A DNA stretch of 64,000 nt from Ananas comosus (GCF_001540865.1 NC_033640.1:2218305-2282304), one strand, 5' to 3'. Positions 1-12,509 are shown, numbered from the stretch's first letter. The notes: generated from the letters alone by a model not told the origin. Made by a program: numbers and translations.

Positions 1-877
1 TTGTCATAGCAATGAAAAAGCTAGAGTTCCACTTCGCAAGGCATGAGGAATAAATAAATCAATAGCATTGGCAGTTCACTGGACAACTTGACAACAGATT
101 TATACAAGAACAGGCAGCAGCTGAATATGAATAACCAACAGCCATGGAAGCATGATAAAATGATAAAACTGAGACCTAAAAGTCCAATCATGTATAAAAG
201 TGACATCTTATGCATCTCAAGCCAAATAAATTACATCTAAACGGTGTATAAGAAAGCAAATTATGCGGCTGTTTTTGTATCACAATAAAATATCAGGCAG
301 TTAATAAGATACATTTTCCCCATACGCAACCAATACTATTCAAATCCTCCTTCAAATTGAATAGAGCAAGGCTGTAAGCAATCTCCTGCAGAAACCAACA
401 AGACAAGCAGTACTAAATGCTAAAAAGGATTACCCTATGTTTATAAAACAAGGATGACAAGAAATCTTACAATAAAATGCATTATGACAAGAACTTTATC
501 AAATTTTGAGATGAACTGTTTTATCTACTTCTAAGAAAAGATATGCCTCAGTCACTGCAACAATAACTAAGCACAACAGAATATAAATGAAACCCTATCC
601 GGCATATGATGGATCATTGATTGTATACCGTTGAGTCACAAATAGAGGACTGAACAACCAGATGTGCCATAGCAATATGTTTGCAGAAATGGATGAAGTG
701 AAGACAGCATTAGAAAGAGAAATCCAATTACTTGAAATCACGAAACTCAAATTTCACCAGCTCTGACTAAACGACATTAATTCACCACTAATAAAACAAC
801 TTGAAGCTGATAAAGTCACCCGTGTCAGGTAATATTACCATCACAAAAATTACGAAAGGGACAAAAATGCATAATAC
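1..877 (-). other. Left edge: presumed intronic DNA of YKT6
   Basis: AT-rich, with no reading frame that continues the YKT6 protein. I looked on the minus strand for the expected next exon, which in known YKT6 proteins follows the residues NKVL with an aspartate-rich DEYQK-like stretch, and did not find it. The remaining exons therefore probably lie to the left of the window and this stretch is intron. The 64-aa open frame at 21..215 is hydrophobic and low in complexity, and I do not regard it as a gene. Confidence 0.55.
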
Positions 878-2461
878 CTTGTTTAGAAGAGAAAATGCAC
901 TTCGCACAGGATAATGATCGTCCATAAATGCCAAAGCACAAAGACCATTTTTATTGTAAGAGTGAACCTTGTATTCTATGGCAGGAGGGGAAAAAATAAT
1001 GTCAGCATTTAGACCTTGAAATTTGTCCGATACATCAATGTTAATTACCACTCAAGATTATATACAGAAGATTAAAGGGGAGGAAAAATAAGAAACTTTG
1101 GGTAACTACTCAAACTAGCCTTTGGCAATTCTACTGGAACTACACCCGTTTTAGCACTATCATTTTCTCTACACTCATGTAATTATATTTTTACTCCACA
1201 AAATGTAGCTCTCTAATCTCTACACTGTAGCCATTACAAATCTTAGCCGTATATCATTCAAAATTTAAAGCAAAAGGATATTCCCTGACAGAGTTTGAAT
1301 AATTTCAATCTTAGGCATACATCTTTAAAGCAAAAGGAGATTCCCTAACAGTTTGACTAATTTCAATCTTAGACCTACATCTATCCACATAGATTAGAAA
1401 ATGTTTGGACAGAAGCCATCACAAGCTGTGAGCTAGAGGATTAGATCCTAGCCCCGTTATACATGGAATCGCATGTTACATATATAAACAAGATAGCTAA
1501 ATCATGTCTCATTTCTTCATAATCAGCTCAATCCACTCATTCCGAAAGTCAAATTCTTTTATGATATTAATTGCCGACCATTGGTCTGGTTAGAATATAA
1601 AAGAAACTAAAATTGTGCGGACACAAAGTAATTTCTTAGTACCTACTGAACACCAACATTTTCTACTGTTCTCTACACTGCTATCTCCGAAGCATTACTA
1701 CCTATCTTGTATTTAGACATCATTTCGTGTTGTTTATACAAAAAGAATGGGCACAAATACCCTCAAGATCAAGACCCCTATCTCATAATATACGAGAACT
1801 CACAGCCTCTTTCCAAATCAAGGTCAATAGCACAGTCACAAGACCCTCCAACTTCTTGAAAACTTTGCGCGAATAATTGACAAATTCCAGTTGTCGTATG
1901 TTTCTCCTAACTACTAATACATAATTTCAAACAAAACAATATCTGGAACTACGGATTACCTATGAATTAATTTCCTAATTCAAGTATTCTATACAAGTTT
2001 CACTGCCAAACGAATTATTCATATGTTCTTCCATTTTCATACCTTAAAAAAGATGGAATATGTAGTGATCATAAACGAATTTCGTACTTTTACATATTAA
2101 TTATAGTTTTACCAAATTTTCTAAACTGTTGCAAAACTCCAAACATTTTGACCTTGCCAAATTCAACCCTAATGCCTACAACTTGTGAGATCAGATCAAT
2201 CAAAAGATTCGATCTGCGTCGAATGGATCGAATCTAAGGGAGAATACCCTCGTGTTGAACGGATTGGCGTTGGCCGGGAGGGGTGCGCTTGGCGACGGTG
2301 CGGGCGACGAAGAGGATGAACTCCTTGGCGGCGGTGCGCTGGAAGTAGCCGAAGTGGCTCACGTCGGAGGCGTTGGCGAGCACCACCGGGTCCGGCGCCG
2401 CCGCGGAGGAGGAAGAGGAATCGCCGGAGCATTTTAGGACGAGGAGCGATGTGATCTTCAT
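878..2461 (-). CDS. YKT6: YKT6 R-SNARE (longin domain), first two exons, 3' part outside window
   Basis: YKT6 is a lipid-anchored R-SNARE used in ER-Golgi, vacuolar and autophagosome fusion. Exon 1 is 2461..2248 (71 codons plus one base) and starts at the ATG of MKITSLLVLK. Exon 2 is 975..878 (residues 73-104) and begins after an ATAG acceptor. Codon 72 (Glu) is split G|AA across the 1,272-bp intron 976..2247, which has GT-AG ends. The spliced reading runs QSVQHE-EYKVHSYNKNG and then FMDDHYPVRSAFSLLNK, the longin-domain signature of plant YKT6. About 104 of the usual ~200 residues are present; the SNARE coiled coil and the C-terminal CCxx prenylation motif would lie beyond the left edge. Oddity: a Ser/Ala-rich insert (residues 12-23) near the N-terminus. 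The identification is from family knowledge; the splice sites are seen directly. Confidence 0.9.
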
Positions 2462-2589
2462 GGCGATCGCAGGGGTTCGAGGAGAAACCCTAGAAATTGG
2501 GGAAAGGGGGGGAGGGGAGAGGAGGAGGAGAGGAAGCGTTTTGTTTAGGCGAAGGGACGGGGAAAAGCGGTGAAAGGAAACGTGGAATG

Positions 2590-2590
<1 letters not shown>
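2462..2590 (-). promoter_or_regulatory. YKT6 5' leader and proximal promoter
   Basis: Purine-rich on the plus strand, so CT-rich in the YKT6 sense direction, as in many plant leaders. It carries a CTAGGGTTT motif (telo-box-like, rc AAACCCTAG) near 2490. No convincing TATA box was found; the promoter ends at a trinucleotide microsatellite. Confidence 0.4.

Positions 2591-2621
<31 letters not shown>
2591..2621. repeat. (AAT)n microsatellite
   Basis: About ten uninterrupted AAT units just upstream of the YKT6 leader. It marks the border between genic DNA and the MITE/MULE cluster to the right. Confidence 0.95.
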
Positions 2622-2686
2622 GGGATAATTATTTATATGCCCCTCAAAACGTCTAAAATATTTTATATATTTTTATTTTTTTAATA

Positions 2687-3771
2687 AATTAATTGCATAC
2701 ACGTCCATACAAATATGATGAATTGCAGATATATTCCTGCAATACTCAACTTTTATAATTTGTCTCTGCCAAAGTTTTAATATATTCAGATATGTCCCTC
2801 TGGTTAGGATCCGTTAGAGAACTGTTAATTTTTTAACAATATGCTCGTGAAATGATATTTTTGCCCTCACAAATATGTCTCTCTAAAAGCACATTTACAG
2901 AAATGTCCTCCTCTTTCTCTTCCTTTTCGGACCGCGGGAGTGGACGGCGGTGGCGACGACAAAGAAGAAGAAGGAGGAGAAGAGGAGGATAAGAAGAAGA
3001 AGAAAAAGAAGAAGAAGAAGGAGGCGGCGGAGGCTGTTGTCGGCCGCCGAGGCCGCCGGGGATGGCCCACGGGAGCACCGCTCGATCTCCCACGAGGAGG
3101 AGGTCGGCGTCAACGGCGAGCTGCTTGAGGGCGTCGGAGACGAGCCTCGAGACCGGCGACTCCGGCGACAGCCGCTACAGCACGATCTCGCTGCTGCGGC
3201 GCGGGCCCCTCCCCTGCAACGGGCGGTCCTTCTCCCTCGCTTGCCTCCGCTTCCCCATCGGCTCCCTCTCCACTACCTCGGACCACCGCTCCGTTCTCCC
3301 CCTTTTCCACCGCTCCGTCTTCTCCTGGCTCCACCTCTGCCTCCACAGCGCCGCGCCCGCTCCAATCCCCGACCTCCTAACCCTCGTGCAGCAGCCCCTC
3401 GGCCTCCGCCGCAGAAGCATCACGCGGCGGAGAAGAGGCGAAGGAGGTCGGCGTCGGCGGCTTCCTCCGTAACCGCGGCTCCTCCTTCTCCGTCGCGATC
3501 GCCCACCGCATCTCCTCCTTCGCTGGCGACGAAGAAGAGGGAAGAGGAAAAGGGAGAGAAAGAAGAAGGGGGTAAAATTGTCAATTCATTTATTAATTAA
3601 CCATAGTTAATGATTTTAACTGTGGTTAACGAAATTCTCTAACGGAAACTAACGGCAAGGACATATCTGAATACATTAGGACTTTTGCAATGATAACTTA
3701 TGAATAGTGAGCTTTGCAGGGATATATCTGCAATTTACCATGTTAACAGGGACGTGTATGCATTTAACCCG
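2687..3771. mobile_element. Candidate Pack-MULE (non-autonomous Mutator-like) with GC-rich cargo
   Basis: Two long imperfect inverted repeats face each other. The left arm (about 2694..2830) reads TGCATACACGTCC, then TTGCAGATATATTCCTGCAA, then CAGATATGTCC and CCGTTAGAGAA. The right arm (about 3630..3765) gives the same succession on the opposite strand. A 9-bp direct repeat TTTTTAATA lies at 2678..2686 and again at 3772..3780, the duplication length expected of Mutator-like elements, although its AT-rich content makes a chance match possible. The interior (about 2925..3560) is strongly GC-rich, unlike the flanks, as in rice Pack-MULEs that carry captured gene pieces. Long frames occur in several phases (for example 2950..3600, 216 aa), but composition alone explains them. 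I could not identify the donor gene. Confidence 0.6.
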
Positions 3772-3876
3772 TTTTTAATATACTTATCATATATTTTTTT
3801 CATTACTAAAAAACTTCACAATTAATATCTGTTAAATCATCTCGAGTTAAATTTCTATGAGAGTTAAACAAAAATA

Positions 3877-4545
3877 CCTTCTTCGCCCCTAACTCGAGGA
3901 AAATAAAAAAGTTTGCGACGATAGAAGGGTATATTTAAAAGGGGCAATTGCTTATATATTCTTGAAAAGTTCTCGACTTTCTGATTTACCCCTCTTAAAA
4001 AGCTAATATTAAAAGTGTCTTTTTTACATTCTAAGTTATTTCAACTATACTCTTAGAGTTAAATCTTGTTAGTGAACGGTTAGCAATAGTCGTTATCTTT
4101 ATAAAATTACTATTTTGCCATTTTCAATATAATTTTTTTACCATCACCAACTTTTCTTATTTATCCTTAATTTAGGGACAACAAAAGGAGTATTTTTTTG
4201 GTCTTTTCAAATGTACCTCTCTATCATCACCAATTTTTTTTATTTGCCCTTAAATGAAGAGCAAAAGAGGTATTTTTATTTTTTTTAAAGTTCGGTAGAC
4301 TTTTAGCTCACGTTTAATTCGAGATAACTTAACTGGTGGTAACTGTAAGATATTTTTGAATAATGAAGGAACATATGATGGGTATATTGGAAACAAAAAA
4401 AAAGTAGCGGTAAATTAGATATTTTCAAAGTTTTGAGGGGTATATAAGCAATTATTCCTATTTAAAAAGTCAAAATGCTTCTTTTGTCCCTAACTTAATG
4501 AGAAATAAGAAAAGTTGGTAACAGTAGTAGGGTATATTTAAAAGG
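3877..4545. mobile_element. MITE with terminal inverted repeats inside duplicated flanks
   Basis: Ends pair as inverted repeats: the left near 3941 reads CAATTGCTTATATATTC and the right near 4435-4460 reads the complement of ATAATTGCTTATATACCCCT. Just outside, 3877..3935 and 4476..4545 resemble each other (CTTCTTYKYCCCTAACT, then AGGGTATATTTAAAAGGG), suggesting an insertion into an older relative. The single end at 2622..2650 belongs to the same family. No coding capacity. Confidence 0.55.
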
Positions 4546-5561
4546 GTAAAATAATAAATGTACAAAGATAACGACAGTTGCGAACGGTGCACTAACAGAA
4601 TTTAACTCTAGAAATATATTTGAAAGACATAAACATTAAATATAATTTAAATTTTAAATTTAAATTTATAATATAAAATTAAAATTAAAATTATAAAATT
4701 AACCGGCACTGACACAGCGCCGCCGTGGTACTGACATGGCATTTTTCGTCAATTTTAATATCCGTTCTGATGACTGGAATTTAATTGTAAGAAAATCAAA
4801 AGGTTGGAGACTTGATTACAAAAAAAAAAAAAAGGTTGGGACTAAAGTGAAAAAAGGTGCAAAGTTGGGGACCTATGGTGTAATTAACCCTAGTAATAGT
4901 CTTATATCTATCAATATCAATACTTTTTTTAAAAAAGAGATCTTTTTCTTTCTAAAATACCCCTCAATTTAAATATATTGTTGAAAGTAATATCATAATC
5001 TTATCCATCCGATTGGAGTTACATATATAACCAGTCACTCGATCTTTTCAGATTTTCGATAATAATATTATTATTGACAAATTTTTAAATTGTATCTTCT
5101 CATATTTTTTTTTACCAAACTTTTTCATTTTTCTTTCCATATGCTGCATTTTCTCCGGATAATGCGTTCCACGCATTTCGTCAATATAATCGCCAACGAA
5201 CGCATTATCGCCAATTCTGATTCTCATACTCAAGTCTTCATCGATTAATTGGCATGAAAGATATATTTATAAAAAAACACAATAACCAAAAAAAAAAGGG
5301 CCTTTTTTTACTTTTCTTATTTTTTATATTATTTTCTTTTTTTAAGTTATATTAGTATGATGTTTTATTTTATATGGATCCTATTTTGGTCAAGAGATCG
5401 ATCTAAAAGACTCCTCATACGCACTCATCATATGCACGAAAGATCACCCCAACTCCCTAGTTATATTAGTCCTTTCATATATCTGTGGCACTCATCCATT
5501 AATGTGGACCAATAGGAAGGAACCGAATTGTATACTAACTTTTATCAGTTGAGGTCACGTG
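4546..5561. other. AT-rich intergenic with a repeat terminus
   Basis: No gene seen. Around 4690..4890 lies a dispersed-repeat-like stretch that has a poly-A run and the wording GACTAAAGTGAAAAAAGGTGCAAAG, typical of transposon ends in plant intergenic DNA. The small open frames here are AT-driven. Confidence 0.4.
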
Positions 5562-7790
5562 TGTTGGCATTCGGTTAAATCGAATCGGGTACGCCCATAA
5601 GCGGATTCGATCCGACGGATATTATGTTATCTAATTGGATTAGGATTAATCTCGCTTTCAAATTGGAAAGCTAATTAGAGATAAATCTAATCATATTAGG
5701 ATAACAAATAATAATCGATTTGGCCTTATCTCTAACGCTATTAGGATTTTGGAATTCCTTATAAATAGACGGGCGATCCCACATGAAACGATGTACACGG
5801 AAAGAGAGAATAAGAAAATAATAGAGAGAAACCACATCCTCCATTGACCTATTATTCTAGAGGGACTTGCACGGTGGATTTGTGATCGTGCTCGTTTGTA
5901 GTTCGATCCATCGCGAGTTTGGAACGTAAGAAGATTTAATCAAGGACGATCAAAGGACACGTGAATCAACCTCGACGATCCGGGCTCATCGAGTTGTAAT
6001 CCGAATCGCTTCCGCAAAAAGGTACGAACCGAAAACTTGCGCTGCGTTCTACAACGTGATTTGATTAGTCTACACTTTCTTCCAAACGAGTCTTCTTTTT
6101 TCAGTTGTAGGTCTTGTATGTGCTCGACAACTCCTGGCATTTTCACTTGCTCTTTATGCTTTCGTCTCATCTGCTGAAGCCTCTTTCAGGTCTTCATTGC
6201 CTTCATAATCGTTTCTCTCGGCCAAAGCAGGGAATCGGCCTTGACCCATGTATTATTAGTAGGTAGATTAGCCAGAATAGTAACGATTCTCGGGCTAGCT
6301 AATTCCGCTCTACTCTTCTCGATCAACGCTACTGTTGATGCCTCAGGGCCGAGGATGACTCGTCCTCATCTTTGCAGACGTTTCGGCATCCATTTTTTAC
6401 CACTCTGATCAATTTGCTTACTTTTTTCTAGATCTAGACTAGACAGCAGAATTTTTCATCATCACTTGCGCGCTTCTCAACCGAAATCTCTGCACGACAT
6501 TTATCACATAGATTATGTTCATCCTTCGGACAATTGTCTTTCTTTCCGTCCTAAGTCTGTATGCTTGCCATTGTGACTTGAGTCGTGAAGTGATCATCAT
6601 CTACGAGTTTATTTTCTCTTTCGATTGCCTCTCTCTAAGCGGCCGGCTCGTTGTCCCAATTGCAACATGTTGGTAAACTCTTGTCCCTTTAAGTGATCTA
6701 ATATTTGAAATACTTGTCCAGAAAACACCAAATGTATGCACTTGAACTCTGAGACTTGTAAAAAGTAGCAATTTTTTGTCACCTTAAATCATCAAGCCAG
6801 ATACTCCTTTACTAACTCATTCTACTGTCACCGCAATAAAACTGTTCATAGAACTTGCTCTCTATTTGCTCCTAGTTGGCAGCAAACATAAGGTTAAAGA
6901 ATTATACCAAGTAAGGGTTGTCCGGGTCAAGAAAAGATAGAAGAGCTAAAGTCTAAGATAGAGGTTCACGGCTACCTTGCCTATGGCGCTACAAAGCAAT
7001 GATCTGCTCCAAGCTGGACTACCCGTCATCCAGTTATTCCATATTCATGTTCTTTATTGATCTTAACTAGGAAACCATATTGATGTCGTAGCAGAGGAAT
7101 ATCAGTAAGTGCATTATGCCACAACATGGCTATGAGGTTTCTAAGCCTCTCAATCATTCGTTCCTAATCTGTGATCAATTCAAACATCACACGGGCTTAA
7201 CGTTGGGCACTTCGCATGATCAGGTCCATTTTACTCACAACCTGGGACATAGGCGAGATGTATCCCAGCTAGCGACTCCTTCATTGCAATGAGCTCAAGC
7301 TACGACGGAGCTTCTAAGGTCGACTAGAATTGAAACTCAAACTAAAATTGTCAGAGCTGCTACTACGCTCGACGAGAATTGGAGTAGTAAATTACTTTAA
7401 CTTCGGTATGAATGCAAAAACTACTACGAATTCGAAATCGCCTGAATAGTTGATTTGTTGTCGTTTTAGAAGGGAGTCCCTAAGATGGTCGTAAATACGG
7501 TAATTATAGTCTTCGCAATCTGAATCAGAATCTGACTTTTTTAATAAGCTCAAATTTCACTTGGAAACTTAACTGCTACAATTTCGGCCAAATCCCATCT
7601 AATAACTGAATTTTAATAATTTTGATCGAATCTCTGAAAAAACTGTGATCCTAATTGACCATATCGAACAGCCGAAATATTTCGCTAATAATTACATAAC
7701 TTTATTGATTTCCAAACATGTAAATCGCACCACTTGCCTCTGAACTTCCAGCCAAGTGATCTGATAGCCACCTGATGGACGCCACGTGGC
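5562..7790. mobile_element. Decayed LTR-retroelement-like region
   Basis: A TGTTGGCATTCGG start at 5562 leads into an LTR-like stretch with an RNA-start-like segment (about 5755..5900: TATAAATA at 5760, then purine-rich sequence). From about 6050 to 7740 the sequence has a more even base composition than the surroundings, and its minus strand gives only short, stop-riddled frames rich in Lys/Arg (the longest, 5940..6170, 76 aa). This fits a rotted gag-containing element. No primer-binding site or intact domain was found, so its class is uncertain. Confidence 0.4.
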
Positions 7791-7845
7791 TTCGTAGCCG
7801 CTCCTCTAGAGCCTAATGCTCCCCTAAAATGGGGGAACCGTGAAA

Positions 7846-8150
7846 ATTATTTAGTGCACCCAGTGCACTTACACCAAGTGCACCATATTCTCATAAATTT
7901 TTTATTTTAGTTTTTATGATTTTAAAATTTAGGGTTTACTATTTAGATTTTGAATTTTTGGATTTAGCATTTTTATAATTATTTTAATTTTTAAACTTTT
8001 TGTTTTTTTAGTGCACTACCTTAAAATCCTTAATTCTATAAAACCCTAAATCCATGTACTAAATCGTAAATCCTAAAAAATTCAAAATAAAAAAATTTAT
8101 AACTATATGAATGCACCAAGTGCACGCAATATCACATATTGCTCTCTCAA
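7846..8150. mobile_element. MITE with GTGCACC-type inverted ends
   Basis: Both ends carry GTGCACTTGGTG/CACCAAGTGCAC motifs, and the subterminal sequence pairs: ATAAATTTTTTATTTT on the left matches the complement of AAAATAAAAAAATTTATAA on the right. The interior is AT-rich and noncoding. Confidence 0.6.
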
Positions 8151-8162
8151 TATTGGGAGAGA

Positions 8163-8308
8163 AGACCGACCGTCCCTAGAGCAAGTGGCAAAGGGCTTGG
8201 TGGTTGGTACCCGAAATCCAAGTTTGAATTCTAGTTGATTCACATTTCTAACTAAATTTATTTCTAAATGAAATAAATGAAGCGGGTAACGTGCTACCTA
8301 TCTCTCCA
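8163..8308 (+). mobile_element. tRNA-derived SINE, copy 1
   Basis: Shares its whole length with the minus-strand element at 14361..14524. A box-A-like stretch (AAGTGGCAAAGGGCTTGGTGG) is followed about 30 bases on by a box-B-like AGTTTGAATTC, the spacing expected of an RNA polymerase III promoter, then the shared tail ending GCGGGTAACGTGCTACCTATCTCTC. The two copies differ by scattered substitutions. In type it resembles the Au-like SINEs of grasses; I cannot confirm the family. Confidence 0.7.
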
Positions 8309-8660
8309 AAAAAATATATATATATTGAGAGAGAAGTGGACTCCTCTGTGGATGGGCGCCGCTAATATTGGGAGAGCAGTAGGCGCCTTAGTAGATGGGT
8401 GCCTCGTGGCTGCAGAACCACACGACCCCCATGGAGAGGCAACCCGAACTGGACCTTTTTTGAGTTGCCTCTCCACCGAATTTTTTTCCATCTCCAAATT
8501 TCCAGCCAAATTTTATTTTAGTTATTAAACTTTTAAGTTTAATATTATTATCGTATTAGTCTCTAAACTTATAAAAGAGTTTCATTTAATTCTTACTAGT
8601 ACAGTGCCTGTACTGCACAGTGAATAAGTAGTATTTCAAATAATTAAGATAAATAGTTAT

Positions 8661-8996
8661 TAAAGTTTTACACTTTTTTATTTTAGTATTCTATGATTTA
8701 AAGTGTATCGAGTTAGTGTCCTGTGGTTTAATTTTTATCTTTTCGTCAGCTTTTTTGTTAATATTTTATTATATTATATAAAAAAAACTTCAGATACTCC
8801 ATCTAAATTTATCAAATATTCACTTTAGCACCCTTTAGCTTTAACTTTGTCACTGATTTAAAAAAAAGTATAGTAAAAATAATAATAAAAATATAAAAAT
8901 AAAATTATATGGTATTAAATTAATACACTTTAAACCACGAGCTAGTAAAGTGAGAAATTGTGAAACTACACGTGGTATATGAGGTTTCCCTAAATT
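8661..8996. mobile_element. MITE family M1, copy 1, abutting the QCR6 leader
   Basis: Long inverted repeats of about 90 bp: TGATTTAAAGTGTATCGAGTTAG on the left pairs with AATTAATACACTTTAAACCACG on the right. The right end (GTGGTATATGAGGTTTCCCTAA) lies immediately before the CT-rich QCR6 leader, so the element may form part of that promoter. A second, better preserved copy is at 52239..52603. Confidence 0.7.
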
Positions 8997-9256
8997 TATA
9001 CTCAAAAAGCCCTTTTCCTCCGCCTCTCTTCGATCTCTCTCCGCTGAACCAAGGAGGAAAAGGAAAGGTTGGGGTTTTGATCACTCTTCTACTTCGCAAT
9101 TTCGATCTCAAAAAGTGCGCCCTCGATCAATCGCGTTAGGGATTCGCGTTGCAATGGTGTTACCTATCGATTGATCTTATTATAACAGTTTTTTTTTTTT
9201 TTTTTTTTGCTATTTTTGCAGGAGGAATCTGCACGCAGCTCACGAATCTGATCAAA
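8997..9256 (+). promoter_or_regulatory. QCR6 5' leader and core promoter region
   Basis: CT-rich stretch (9009..9050), then a region that reads like a plant leader up to the split start codon at 9257. A short upstream frame ATG-GTG-TTA-CCT-ATC-GAT-TGA begins at 9153. A poly-T tract followed by TTTTTGCAG at about 9190..9222 could be the acceptor of a leader intron with a donor after GCAATG (9157). This is inference; cDNA would settle it. Confidence 0.45.
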
Positions 9257-11681
9257 ATGTACGTATTTGAGAATCTTTTTGTGGTCACTTTTGCTTATTT
9301 TTAAAGTATTTTAATTAGTGAAAATTCTTTTTAAATCTGCTTTAAATTGTTTGGATTAGGAATGGATAGATCATATGCTAGATTGCTAGGGTTTTCTTGC
9401 TGATTAGGGCTTGAAATTGCAGGGATTCCAACAATTGTTTCATTTCCGTGTGTTCATGAGTGGCATGATTTACTTTGTTTTGGATAATTTTGTGGCGTAT
9501 TTGACTACTGTTGTTGCTCATTGATTATGTTTAGTGGTACTTCACTTTAATTTTGATCTAAATTAGTATTCTTGAAGTGCCAACAAAATCACTAACGAAA
9601 TTTTGTCCAGAAGTTTTAAAAGAAGAATACAACTCCAATCCAAATTTTGCTTGATTTAGAGGATATGGATTAATTTGGATTTAATTGAACTAAATACGCC
9701 AATTAGGTTGTATCGCCATGTCTTATTTTGAGCAAGAATGTTATATTTTATATGAGAATCAAATCTTATAAAAGTATTGGAAATAGTGCTCTTTAAGGAG
9801 GCGTGCATATTCTGAGGCATAATTATGTAGAACAGAGCATTGAGAATGTTTGTTTTTCACACAATCATGGGCAAATGTATCATTGGTCAGCTTACGTGTT
9901 GCGAATTTCTACCCGGCTCACTGAACTTCAAATTGCTGCAATTAAGTCATTAAAGCTCCTTTTCAATGTTGACCAGATTACTCTATCAAGCTATGTTCAG
10001 ATTCCTTGAAATAGGAATAATGTAGCAGTTGGTCTAGCTGGCTTATCACCTTCATGAGATAGATGATGTGGCGATGGCATGGCGCTGTTTCATCTGTCAC
10101 ATCATTTCTTCAAGAAGAGGTGACGGCTGAATCTTAATAGTCTTGAGATGACGCGGCCACTAATCATCTGCCACTGCATCACTACATCATCTCTTTGGCG
10201 AGATGATATAATAACTGAATCAGCTTCCGTAATCTCTATTAGGAAAAAAAAAAAATTTGATGGAGTTTGACGAGGGCAACTTGATTGGAACAAAGATTAA
10301 AGTTAGGTGATTCAAATGTAACAAATCGAAGTCCAAGGATGTAATGAAATTTCATGAAAAGTTCAGTAACCAATAGTTTGATTCACTCATAAAATCAGAG
10401 AAATGATATGTTTCTTGTGTTTTTTGTTTACATCAGGGCGGATGAGGAACTTATTGACCCAAAGCAGCATCTTGAGGAGCGATGCAAGCCAAGATGTGTA
10501 AAAACTTTGTACGATTATCGGGTAAAACATTTGATTCTCTACTTTCCTTATAGATCAATCAGTCCTTCGCATGCATAATGGTTTAGAATATAATGCGGAA
10601 ATTTACCCAATTAAATATTTACTGTGTGTATTCAACTTACAACCCTGACTATGATGTTGGTTTAGGAACTGCTCTAAAGTTATAGCTTTGAAACCTTTTT
10701 TTTTTCCTGTTTCATACAAGTCCATAATAACATAGGATGCTCCTACCTGTTCTCTCATTACTGTTCATTTTTGTATACTCATCCTTTACCTAGTTGATTT
10801 ATTAGGAGAATCCGTTTTTGTCATAAACCTACAATATGTCTTTTATCTTCAAGGCTGCTGCTTAATAGACTCTTCGGTTAGAAGTCCTCCCAACAGCTTA
10901 ACACTTGCAAAAATAAGTTGCAAACTGGAGCTTCTACTATGGGACTTAGAACTCTTCTCAGCTTTCCACCACAAGAAAGCTTTATGACTTCTGTTTGCTG
11001 CACGCCTTGTATCGAAAATTTTGGATTTCAAAGCTTATAACCATATTCATATTTTTTGACTTCCATGTATTTGTGTGGAGACAGGTACTGTTGATAATCA
11101 GATTAAAAAAAAAAGAAGAAGATTTGGCATATAACTAGCTGAGAAATCAGCTTAGTAAAAAAAAGTACATGAAGGAAAACAAATTTAAAAACAAAGTTCA
11201 GAGGGCATATGGTAAGACTTAAAAAGATTCTATATGTGGTAACATGAAAAGCCATCTTTTTGGAGCTGAAAGCAGTTAATGTTCTGATTGCTTTTAGCCA
11301 TTAGTTGAGTGTATATACATAGTACATCTATGTATGTACAAGTTCTTGAATTGTTAATCCTTTCTTTCTTGACATAAAATCTCAAAATAGAAAGGTGTGG
11401 CAGTGAACTCTGTAACTTGTGCTGACTTGTTTTCAAAGAAAGACAGTATAAACCAATGCATATTTTTAACATACTCCAGTATTAAGCTGAAAAAGCTGGT
11501 TGTTAATTTCATAATGTGCAGGCATGTGTTAAGAGAGTCGAAAATGACGAAACTGGCCACAAGCACTGCACCGGCCAATACTTTGATTATTGGCTCTGCA
11601 TCGACAACTGCGTGAGTATATTTTCTCTTTATGATCTATTTCTAACAATTTGAATTAAATTTTATTTGAAATGTTTGTAAC

Positions 11682-11726
<45 letters not shown>

Positions 11727-11937
11727 GAGCTAGAATACTTTTAGAAGCACCAAGCCGTTGGTGCTTCTAGGTTTCTAGCCTTTGGATCTACTCCTTGATT
11801 ACTAATACCCTTTGGATCAAACACTATTCCACCTACCACCACGTACCACCATCATCTCAACCCTACATCTCTCCATCCAATGGTTAAAAACTCAAAAGCA
11901 CCACCCCTTTGGTGCTTTTGAGAGTATTCTAGCTCAA

Positions 11938-11968
<31 letters not shown>

Positions 11969-12509
11969 CAGACACACACACACACAACCAGAGAGAGAGA
12001 GTCTAGCTACTATACTTTTATGAGTACAACTGTCTTCGTACTCATTAGACTTTTCGATGATAGAGCTTTCAAATCGACGATTTATACCGTTTAATATAAT
12101 TTAAAATATTTAAACATTCTAGAAATTGAATTTCATGATTTTTTTTATATCATTACTTTACGATCAAAAAACCTCAAAATTGATAACTTTAGCGGCCGAT
12201 ATGGGACATTTTCAAGTTTAACGTTGTAGAAAAATTGAAATTGGGTAAATTTTGATAGAAAATTCTATTTATTTTCTAAATCAAGATTAATGACTCCTAT
12301 CTTGAATTGAAGAATCTTGTCCTCTAGTTTTGGGAGGTCGCTTGATGAACTTTATTATAATTTAAAAAAATTATGAAAATTTGTTTTTAGGTAGTTCAAA
12401 TGCTTTAAATCATGTTTAACATTATGGATTGTCAATTCAGAAACTTTATTATCGAAAACAAATTATTAGTACGAAAAGCTCTATACTCATAAGAGTATAG
12501 TAGCTTTAT

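Noticed and set aside
2950..3600. 216-aa plus-strand frame
   Set aside because: Starts in a GAAGAAGAA repeat and is Arg/Pro-rich throughout; composition of the Pack-MULE cargo explains it.
5940..6170. 76-aa minus-strand Lys/Arg-rich frame
   Set aside because: Bounded by stops with no clear start context; probably decayed gag of the retroelement remnant.
8595..8625. Possible minus-strand Helitron end (ACTAGTACAGTGCC)
   Set aside because: Hairpin is plausible but the base next to CTAGT in its own sense is A, not the expected T, and no second copy supports it.
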